Below, one piece after another: positions 1 through 5,372 of a stretch of DNA of 8,181 nt. The stretch lies in contig DUCL01000020.1 of NCBI GenBank assembly GCA_012959845.1, positions 1 to 8,181 of the forward strand, given 5' to 3'. The number at the start of each line of letters is the position of its first letter. Position 1 is the first letter of the stretch. The position numbers were made by a program, and so were the translations under genes. The notes beneath the pieces were generated by a model, which was not told where the DNA came from, searched no databases, and worked only from the letters and a program-made list of their open reading frames with translations. The DNA comes from Candidatus Poseidoniales archaeon. Lineage in GTDB: Archaea; Thermoplasmatota; Poseidoniia; Poseidoniales; Poseidoniaceae.

Positions 1-201
1 AAAATCGTTATTCTTGAGGATGTGACAACCACGGGTGGTTCTTCGATTAAGGCAGTGCAAAGGATTCATGATGCCACCGATTGTGAAGTGGTCGCAGTCA
101 TCAGTATTGTTGACAGAGAGGAAGGCGCTGTGGAGGCTTTTACATCAGCCGGAATCCACTTTGAAAGTATAATGACACGAAGTGATGTTGCGGGCCAGTA
201 A
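1..201 (+). CDS. pyrE: Orotate phosphoribosyltransferase, C-terminal fragment (5' truncated by window)
   Basis: The reading frame is open from base 1 to a TAA at 199-201 and gives the last 66 residues of a protein whose start lies outside the window. It opens with a hydrophobic strand running into the PRPP-binding loop, read as IVILEDVTTTGGSS at fragment residues 2-15; this acidic-pair plus TTTGGS signature is the type I phosphoribosyltransferase motif in the form typical of OPRT. It continues with an alternating helix/strand and a VDREEGA segment, also characteristic of PyrE. The family converts orotate and PRPP to orotidine 5'-monophosphate in de novo pyrimidine synthesis, in the cytoplasm. 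The next gene starts 39 bases later on the same strand with its own ribosome site, so co-transcription is likely. The identification as OPRT rather than another phosphoribosyltransferase rests on the VxVVDREEGA tail and is fairly secure. Confidence 0.9.
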   Translation, partial: KIVILEDVTTTGGSSIKAVQRIHDATDCEVVAVISIVDREEGAVEAFTSAGIHFESIMTRSDVAGQ

Positions 202-228
202 TCGAGTAATTGGGCAATAATTTAACAC

Positions 229-234
229 GGAGAG
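229..234 (+). promoter_or_regulatory. Ribosome binding site deciding a TTG start at 241
   Basis: GGAGAG lies six bases before the TTG at 241. No in-frame ATG occurs until codon 52, inside the conserved part of the enzyme, and the nearby ATG at 248 is out of frame. The site therefore supports initiation at TTG. Confidence 0.7.
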
Positions 235-240
235 ATAATC

Positions 241-1533
241 TTGCACAATGTTCTAATTCCTTCAGAAGTTGATTCCTCTTCTTTGAGTGAATCCGCACCA
301 GATACCACCTCGGCAGAAAAAATTATTTTCTTCCACGCCGAGCAAGGAAAACCACTCGCTACGCCTTGGCAGATTGCACTCACGCGTTCTAAAATGGTCA
401 ATAAATCGGCTCTTGGCAAAGGAATTATTGTTGATTGTGCTTGCGGGAGTGGAATACAATTAGCAGCCCATGCGACCCACCTTCAAAGAGCCGCACTCGG
501 CATAGAATTGGATTCGCAACGTGCATTGGCGAGTGCAGTAAATTTGCAAACAATAGCTAAATTAATGAATCAACAAGATAGTCAGCGAATGAATGAAACT
601 AGAGTTCTATGCGGTGATGGGAGAGATGGTAGAGGTGCATTAGAAACTTTGCAAAATCATCTGAAACTAGCACAAATGCCAGAGATTTCATTATTGCACT
701 TAGACCCAGCAAGGCCGAGAAATAGTCGTAGCCATGGGCTTGATGAAATGGCACCAAGGTTAGATGAAATTTTTGCTGGATGGGCTCCTTATCTTTCAAC
801 TGGAAAGCGAGGGCCGTCCCTATTGTTAGACCTCTCTCCACGCCTTAGTCACGAGCAAAGATTACAAGTTGAAGAAATGGTTGATTTGGTCTGGCCACAA
901 ATTGAGAGAACATGGGTTTGGACTTCAAGAGGGCGTGGACGAGTGGATAGGTTGGCTCTTTGGCTCGGTTCAATTTCAATTCCCAATGTTGCTCGAAGGT
1001 TTGTTAGAATCTCGCCAAATTTACAAGACGAACCACTAATTATTGATGGGGGAGAGCCGATACAAATGGGCGAGGGAGTTCCTCAAAAATCAAGGAGGCC
1101 TCCTCGCAAAGGAGAGAGGGTAAGCCTACTTGACGCCGCATTGGTTGAAAGCGGTTTGGCAAATGTTTGGCTTGATAGCGTGACAAAATCTGAGACTATC
1201 CATTGGGGTGTTGTCGAAGGTAGAAGACCGCAAATCCATCATGATCATTCATTGCGTTTAGAGGGAAATAATCACTTGTTGATACAAGCCACAGGCAAGA
1301 TAGCCACACTTGCACATATGAATCTAACATTGGAGGATGTCGATGCTTTGGTCAAGGTCGCCTTGGACCATGATATTCAAAAATTGACAGTGCGCGTTTC
1401 ACTAGACCCCGAGATACAACCGAAGGTGCAAGGGGCCATCGACCGGCAGTTGGCAAGAAGGCATGGCAAGAGAACTGCATTCGTCGTCCAACAACCTGGA
1501 GATGAGATGTTATTATTGTGTGTTTTAGAGTGA
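241..1533 (+). CDS. Class I SAM-dependent methyltransferase with THUMP-like C-terminus, substrate unknown
   Basis: 430 residues, TTG start with a GGAGAG site six bases upstream. The Rossmann methyltransferase core is visible: motif I VDCACGSG at 64-71 (SAM glycine loop), acidic motif II GIELD at 87-91, a CGDGRDG segment at 124-130, and LDPARPR at 154-160 in the catalytic motif IV position. It continues with LDLSPRLS at 196-203 and WTSRGRGRVDRLALW at 227-241; the latter matches the layout of the bacterial and archaeal 'THUMP-like domain' methyltransferases. Residues about 297-311 (LLDAALVESGLANVW) and 382-430 resemble the small C-terminal THUMP-like domain of that family. Known family members are thought to act on nucleic acid, probably RNA, but I know of no proven substrate, so RNA methylation is inference. 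The first 25 residues are Ser/Asp/Glu-rich and probably disordered. It follows pyrE closely and is separated from the ribosomal operon by 248 bases. Confidence 0.8.
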   Translation: MHNVLIPSEVDSSSLSESAPDTTSAEKIIFFHAEQGKPLATPWQIALTRSKMVNKSALGKGIIVDCACGSGIQLAAHATHLQRAALGIELDSQRALASAVNLQTIAKLMNQQDSQRMNETRVLCGDGRDGRGALETLQNHLKLAQMPEISLLHLDPARPRNSRSHGLDEMAPRLDEIFAGWAPYLSTGKRGPSLLLDLSPRLSHEQRLQVEEMVDLVWPQIERTWVWTSRGRGRVDRLALWLGSISIPNVARRFVRISPNLQDEPLIIDGGEPIQMGEGVPQKSRRPPRKGERVSLLDAALVESGLANVWLDSVTKSETIHWGVVEGRRPQIHHDHSLRLEGNNHLLIQATGKIATLAHMNLTLEDVDALVKVALDHDIQKLTVRVSLDPEIQPKVQGAIDRQLARRHGKRTAFVVQQPGDEMLLLCVLE

Positions 1534-1588
1534 AAGATGTGCAAAAAACCCATGATATTTTCTTCATAGGTAGGCAACTGCGGCAAAG

Positions 1589-1599
1589 TTTTGATTTTT
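1589..1599 (+). terminator. Possible U-tract terminator after the methyltransferase gene
   Basis: TTTTGATTTTT sits 56 bases after the methyltransferase stop and is followed by further T-rich sequence to about 1609. Archaeal RNA polymerase can stop at T-rich tracts without a hairpin, and the position between two transcription units fits. There is no strong stem in front of it, so the call is weak. Confidence 0.3.
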
Positions 1600-1707
1600 A
1601 CAATATTTTGAGGAGAAATAGTCGCCCCAAACAAGCCAAAAAATAAACCAATATTTGACCCCCAAAAAAACGCTGTTTTCAAGGCTCAGTGTCGCGGATA
1701 GTGTATC

Positions 1708-1722
1708 GCGGTTTTGATATAG
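1708..1722 (+). promoter_or_regulatory. Candidate archaeal promoter (BRE/TATA-like) of the rps13 operon
   Basis: GCGGTTTTGATATAG lies 60 to 74 bases before the rps13 ATG. Taking GATATA as the TATA-box core, transcription would start near 1740-1745, giving a leader of about 40 bases containing the GGTGA ribosome site. Nearly the same element (GCGGTTTGATAAG) precedes the secreted-protein gene at 6539. The rest of the 1534-1781 intergenic region contains A/T homopolymer runs, a second weaker TATA-like stretch at 1638-1647, and no tRNA or credible small gene. Confidence 0.5.
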
Positions 1723-1770
1723 GGGTGGTTGGTCGGAAGCCTGCTTGACACTATGTGTTGAGGACATTAG

Positions 1771-1775
1771 GGTGA
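1771..1775 (+). promoter_or_regulatory. Ribosome binding site of rps13
   Basis: GGTGA, complementary to the archaeal 16S rRNA tail, lies six bases before the ATG at 1782 and supports that start. Confidence 0.7.
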
Positions 1776-1781
1776 ACTGGA

Positions 1782-2249
1782 ATGGCACGACCAAAGGATG
1801 CAGAACTTGGAGATGATTTTTCCTATATCCTGCGTATGGCAGATACAGACATGGATGGCCTTAAGCCGTTAGCAACCGCATTGACCTCCGTCAAGGGCGT
1901 TGGTAACCGAACTGCAATTCAAATTTGCAGGACAACAGGATTCGACCCAGCAAAGGCTGCTGGTTTCCTAACTATCGAAGAACAAGAAACTCTTCGTCTA
2001 GCAATTGAGGGTTATGCAGAGACAGTTCCACTGTGGATGCTCAACCGCCAAAGAGACATTGAGACTGGAGATGAACTTCACCTGACCGGACAAGCGGTCA
2101 AACTAACTCTAAAAGATGACATCAGTCGTCTTCGTACCATGAAGTGCTACCGTGGTGTTCGCCACGCTAGCGGAAACAAAGTTCGTGGACAACGTGGCCG
2201 TTCAAACGGTCGTGGTGGACTAACTCTTGGAGTTAGCCGAAAGAAGTGA
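1782..2249 (+). CDS. rps13: 30S ribosomal protein S13 (uS13)
   Basis: 155 residues, the usual archaeal length. uS13 sits in the head of the small subunit, contacts 16S rRNA and the A- and P-site tRNAs, and bridges to the large subunit. The helix-two-turn-helix hallmark VKGVGNRTA is at 37-45, the archaeal/eukaryotic WMLNRQRDIETG block at 85-96, and the basic rRNA-binding tail with YRGVRH, VRGQRGRSNGRGG and terminal GVSRKK at 123-155. The start is set by a GGTGA site six bases upstream. It is the first gene of the rps13-rps4-rps11-rpoD cluster, which begins after a 248-base gap with a candidate promoter; the next gene follows after 16 bases. Confidence 0.97.
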   Translation: MARPKDAELGDDFSYILRMADTDMDGLKPLATALTSVKGVGNRTAIQICRTTGFDPAKAAGFLTIEEQETLRLAIEGYAETVPLWMLNRQRDIETGDELHLTGQAVKLTLKDDISRLRTMKCYRGVRHASGNKVRGQRGRSNGRGGLTLGVSRKK

Positions 2250-2265
2250 TATGGAGGGATAATAT

Positions 2266-2919
2266 ATGGGAGAGCCAAAATTCGCACGTCCAAAATTCGA
2301 CACACCTTCCCACCCGTGGAAGAAAGCACGTATTGAAGAAGAACATTCCATTCGTGATAATCACGGACTCAAAAACATGCGTGAAATCTGGAAGGCTAAG
2401 TCTCAACTTCGCCGCCATCGCCGCCAAGCAATGCGCTTGATTGGTATGGTAGATACCACCGAAGGCCATGGCATGAGAGAAATGAATGACCTTTTGGCAT
2501 CTCTTAACAACAAGGGTCTTGTTTCATCCGATGCTATTCTGGATGACATCTTAACCCTTGGAACTGAAGAAATCCTAAACCGCCGTCTTCAGGCTCAAGT
2601 GTATTACAAGGGCCTTGCTAGCACAATGAAGCAAGCACGCCAACTTGTAACCCATGGACAGATTTGCATTGGTGACCAAAAAGTCACAATCCCGTCTTAC
2701 CCAGTATCACGTGATGAAGAAGAATTGATTCGATACCACCCAGGCTCCTCTCTCAATAACCCGGACCACCAAATCCGCAAGATGATCGAAGGACGTCGTA
2801 AAGAAGCAGAGTATGGTGCAGAAGAAGTTGACCCAGAGGCAACACCAGAGTTTGCTACTGAGGTCGTTGACGGGGCAAAATCAGCACCTTCCGTAGCAAC
2901 AACTGGAGGTGACGAATGA
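2266..2919 (+). CDS. rps4: 30S ribosomal protein S4 (uS4) with acidic C-terminal tail
   Basis: 217 residues. uS4 is a primary 16S rRNA binder that nucleates assembly of the small-subunit body. The archaeal N-terminal region runs from MGEPKFARPKFDTPSHPW, followed by a basic segment around 40-57. The S4 RNA-binding domain is at about 104-160, with LNRRLQAQVYYKGLA and ARQLVTHGQICIGDQKV visible. A GGAGGGA site (2253-2259) six bases upstream fixes the ATG. Residues about 178-217 form an Ala/Glu/Asp-rich extension beyond the conserved domain, making the protein longer than many archaeal S4 proteins; the tail looks disordered. The stop overlaps the start of rps11, so the two are probably translationally coupled. 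Confidence 0.97.
   Translation: MGEPKFARPKFDTPSHPWKKARIEEEHSIRDNHGLKNMREIWKAKSQLRRHRRQAMRLIGMVDTTEGHGMREMNDLLASLNNKGLVSSDAILDDILTLGTEEILNRRLQAQVYYKGLASTMKQARQLVTHGQICIGDQKVTIPSYPVSRDEEELIRYHPGSSLNNPDHQIRKMIEGRRKEAEYGAEEVDPEATPEFATEVVDGAKSAPSVATTGGDE
2905..2912 (+). promoter_or_regulatory. Strong ribosome binding site of rps11, inside rps4
   Basis: GGAGGTGA is an extended match to the anti-Shine-Dalgarno sequence and lies in the last codons of rps4. It is three bases from the ATG at 2916 and six from the ATG at 2919. The other genes with clear sites here use about six bases, which favours 2919 as the true start. Confidence 0.65.
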
Positions 2920-3302
2920 TGACTCGTAAGGCAATTGTAAACATTTTCAGCTCATATAATAACATTCTAATGACCGCAACTGATTTGACTGGCGCTGAAA
3001 CAATCACCACTTGTACTGGTGGTCAAGTTGTCAAGTCGTCTAAGGACAGTGGTGGTCAATTCGCTGCAACTCGCGCAGCAGAAAAGATGGCTGATTCATT
3101 GAAAGAAAAGGAATTCACTCAACTTATCGTCAAGTACCGAGCACCCGGTGGCAACAAAGCCAACAACACAGGTCCTGGCGCACAAGCAGCAATTCGTGCC
3201 TTCACTCGTGCTGGAATGACAGTAGTAAGAATTGAAGATGTCACTCCAATCGCTCATGATGGTACAAAGAAGAAGGGTGGCCGTCGTGGTCGCCGTGTCT
3301 GA
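2919..3302 (+). CDS. rps11: 30S ribosomal protein S11 (uS11)
   Basis: 127 residues from the chosen start; an alternative ATG three bases earlier at 2916 adds one Met. 2919 is preferred because the GGAGGTGA site then has the six-base spacing seen elsewhere in the window. uS11 lies on the platform of the small subunit near the decoding region and mRNA exit. The sequence is highly conserved: AIVNIFSSYNN near the N-terminus, TGGQVVKSSKDSGGQFAA in the first half, GPGAQAAIRA near residue 86, and the C-terminal IEDVTPIAHDGTKKKGGRRG block ending in RRV. It overlaps the rps4 stop (TGATG) and is followed by rpoD after 18 bases, so it sits mid-operon. Confidence 0.97.
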   Translation: MTRKAIVNIFSSYNNILMTATDLTGAETITTCTGGQVVKSSKDSGGQFAATRAAEKMADSLKEKEFTQLIVKYRAPGGNKANNTGPGAQAAIRAFTRAGMTVVRIEDVTPIAHDGTKKKGGRRGRRV

Positions 3303-3320
3303 TTAAAGAGGTGTACAAGG

Positions 3321-4259
3321 ATGAAAGCAGAAATAATAAACGGCTGGCCACAAGGCAATTCTATTCGACTTCTATTAACTGAAACATCAACTGCACAGGT
3401 CAATTCTATTCGCCGTGCATTGATTGCAGATGTTCCAAAGTTAGCAATTACTCGTGTTGATTTTGCACAAGGAATCAACCAAGACAACTCAACTGGTGAG
3501 GTTCATGAATCTGTTAACACTTTACCAGACGAAGTAATCGCTCACCGATTAGCAATGATTCCTATCCCAACACATCCTGAAGAAGGAATTGTATTCCCTG
3601 AAGATTGTGAAAATTGTAAAGACATGGTCGAGAAGGATAAGGGCTGCCCAAGTTGCCAAATTTTGTATTCTTTGAAAGTTCAAGGTCACCCAAAGGATTC
3701 TGATGAAGAATTTAAGTATGTTTACGCAAGTGACCTAACAGTTATTTCCGACCCTATGTTTGGACTAATGGAAGAACACCAGCGTATCCCACTCACTCTA
3801 CTTTCAAAGGGACAATACCTACAGTTTTACGCATTTGCAACACTTGGCCGCGGCCGTGACCATGCAAAGTGGTCTCCAGTAGCAGCAGTTGCATTCCGCC
3901 CACAAATGAAGGCAATTCTAAACAAGCCTGGTAAGAAAGCAAACGTACTGTTCAATTTGGGATTGAAAACTACAGATGGTAAGCCAATCGATGCCAAGTT
4001 ATTTGGAAAGGACAAGACGATCACAGATATCGACTACATTATTGATTTGCAGAAGGCAATTCATCAAGTTGGTGCCGGAACCGGTCGTGATGGTGACTTT
4101 GATGATGCTATTACCTTTGAAAAAATTGACAATGCATTTGTCTTCACCTTTGAAACCGATGGTTCATTAACTCCAGTTCAAGCATTCAATGGAGCAATAA
4201 AGGAATTGAAGGGTCGCTTTGAGAATCTATCAGGCGAAATTGAAAGAGCAATCGCTTAA
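3321..4259 (+). CDS. rpoD: DNA-directed RNA polymerase subunit D (Rpo3)
   Basis: 312 residues, somewhat longer than the roughly 260 common in archaea. Subunit D pairs with subunit L to form the assembly platform of archaeal RNA polymerase, the equivalent of eukaryotic Rpb3/Rpb11 and the bacterial alpha dimer. The dimerisation domain shows NSIRRALIADVPKLAI at 28-43, HRLAMIPIP at 75-83 and the conserved LGRGRDHAKWSPVAA at 175-189, then the C-terminal dimerisation helix at about 285-310. Between them, residues 96-112 carry C-x2-C-x9-C-x2-C (Cys96, 99, 109, 112) followed by YVYASDLTVISD. This is the layout of the Rpb3 zinc-binding loop rather than the 4Fe-4S ferredoxin-like domain of some archaeal D subunits, so zinc binding is inferred. 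A GAGGTG site at 3308-3313 supports the start. Confidence 0.96.
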   Translation: MKAEIINGWPQGNSIRLLLTETSTAQVNSIRRALIADVPKLAITRVDFAQGINQDNSTGEVHESVNTLPDEVIAHRLAMIPIPTHPEEGIVFPEDCENCKDMVEKDKGCPSCQILYSLKVQGHPKDSDEEFKYVYASDLTVISDPMFGLMEEHQRIPLTLLSKGQYLQFYAFATLGRGRDHAKWSPVAAVAFRPQMKAILNKPGKKANVLFNLGLKTTDGKPIDAKLFGKDKTITDIDYIIDLQKAIHQVGAGTGRDGDFDDAITFEKIDNAFVFTFETDGSLTPVQAFNGAIKELKGRFENLSGEIERAIA

Positions 4260-4286
4260 TCATAATATCCTTCAAGAAGATAACCC

Positions 4287-4319
4287 CGCATCAATGTTGA
4301 TGCGAGTATTCATCAACAT
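4287..4319. repeat. Two overlapping, mutually exclusive hairpins between rpoD and pantoate kinase
   Basis: CGCATCAA (4287-4294) is perfectly complementary to TTGATGCG (4297-4304). In competition, ATGTTGATG (4294-4302) is perfectly complementary to CATCAACAT (4311-4319) across an eight-base loop. The central TTGATG can pair with only one side at a time. There is no T-run directly after either stem. It may act in rpoD transcript ending or in the leader of the next gene; the role is inferred. Confidence 0.6.
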
Positions 4320-4352
4320 AGTTTAGCCTGCTATCTCTATTGGGGCTGCAAG

Positions 4353-5372
4353 ATGGTTATCAAGAGGTGCGGAGGTCATATCACTCTCTTATTTTCAATT
4401 TGCAATGATAGCAAATTGCCACGAAGCCAAGGAAGTCGTGGAGCTGGGTTCAATGTCACAGATGGAGTTGAAGCCAATGTTCGCCATCTGTGGACAAATA
4501 AACCAGCATCAGCAATACGATATTCTGCTGGTTCATCATTAGATGAGGTAATTGGAGATATCAAGCAAGGAGACCTCAGAATATATGTTACTGCAATGGA
4601 TGGGTCCGAACTACAAAATGGAATTGTAATTTATCAAGAATTGATTGAAGGATTAAGAGATGCGAGATTATTGGATAGAGAAGATGCTTACGAAATAAAT
4701 GTGCAATTAGAATTGCCCACAAGCCAAGGTTTCGGAATGTCTGCTGCCGGACTTATCGCAGTTGCTCTCGCTTTTCATCAGTTAACAGGTAAAGGTAAGG
4801 TAGAGCAATATTACCGATTAGCCCACCGAATTGAAAGAATTCACAGTGGTGGTTTGGGAGATGTATTGGGAATATATGCTGGTGGAGTTGAATTACGTAT
4901 AGAGGCTGGTTCTCCCGTTTCTCCGGGAAAGGCAGTAGGTTTTCCTTGTAACCAAAAAATTCTTCTGGCGTGGATTCCTCAAGAATCACGACATACTGGA
5001 ACATATATCGATGACCCCAAATGGCAACAAACAATTACTTCCGCAGGTGAGAAAGCGGTCAGTATCTTGCGTCAAGGTCAATGGTCTCATGATAAATGGC
5101 CGCAAATACTGCAGTGTTCAAAACAGTTTTCCGAAGCCTCTGGAATGTTAGATGAACCGGTGAGAAATGCATTTTTGTCTAATGTTGATGAGGAAATAAA
5201 ACAATTAGGATTTGACTCATCGATGTCAACAAGATTGTGCATGCTCGGAGTATCGTTGTGCGTATTGCCCAAAGAATTATCCAAACCATTACCGATTGAG
5301 AAATTGGAAGAACTATCTGAACAATTGAGGAAAAGAGGCATGGGCGTTCGTATCACCAATATTGACAGTTGA
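4353..5372 (+). CDS. Pantoate kinase, archaeal GHMP-kinase family (CoA biosynthesis)
   Basis: 339 residues, slightly long for the family. Archaeal pantoate kinase phosphorylates pantoate with ATP to 4-phosphopantoate, replacing the bacterial pantothenate route to coenzyme A. Visible features: an N-terminal GGHITLLF at 7-14, matching the archaeal GHITGFF-like motif; GSRGAGFNVTDGVEANV at 27-43; the GHMP ATP-binding loop LPTSQGFGMSAAG at 121-133; GGLGDVLGIYAGGVELR at 166-182; and a C-terminal MLGVSLCVL motif at 297-305. The proline usually seen just before GHIT is Gly here. The ATG at 4353 is the only usable start: the in-frame stretch back to a stop at 4281 contains no ATG, GTG or TTG. The upstream GGGGC is a poor ribosome site. 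It follows rpoD after 93 bases, where archaea often have rpl18e. Another COG1829-type GHMP kinase cannot be fully excluded. Confidence 0.8.
   Translation: MVIKRCGGHITLLFSICNDSKLPRSQGSRGAGFNVTDGVEANVRHLWTNKPASAIRYSAGSSLDEVIGDIKQGDLRIYVTAMDGSELQNGIVIYQELIEGLRDARLLDREDAYEINVQLELPTSQGFGMSAAGLIAVALAFHQLTGKGKVEQYYRLAHRIERIHSGGLGDVLGIYAGGVELRIEAGSPVSPGKAVGFPCNQKILLAWIPQESRHTGTYIDDPKWQQTITSAGEKAVSILRQGQWSHDKWPQILQCSKQFSEASGMLDEPVRNAFLSNVDEEIKQLGFDSSMSTRLCMLGVSLCVLPKELSKPLPIEKLEELSEQLRKRGMGVRITNIDS

Noticed and set aside
1352..1794. Minus-strand open frames of 71 to 101 codons across the methyltransferase end and the intergenic region
   Set aside because: They overlap the real methyltransferase gene or the rps13 promoter, resemble no family I know, and have low-complexity composition from A/T runs.
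2246..2440. A 64-codon plus-strand frame starting at 2246 over the beginning of rps4
   Set aside because: It is out of frame with the unmistakable S4 protein and has no recognisable content of its own.
4260..4352. Possible tRNA between rpoD and pantoate kinase, because of the stem structures
   Set aside because: There is no acceptor stem, T-loop consensus or anticodon arm, and the two stems exclude each other.
4753..5359. Minus-strand frames of about 90 codons within the pantoate kinase gene
   Set aside because: They are shadows of a gene with conserved GHMP motifs in the plus frame.
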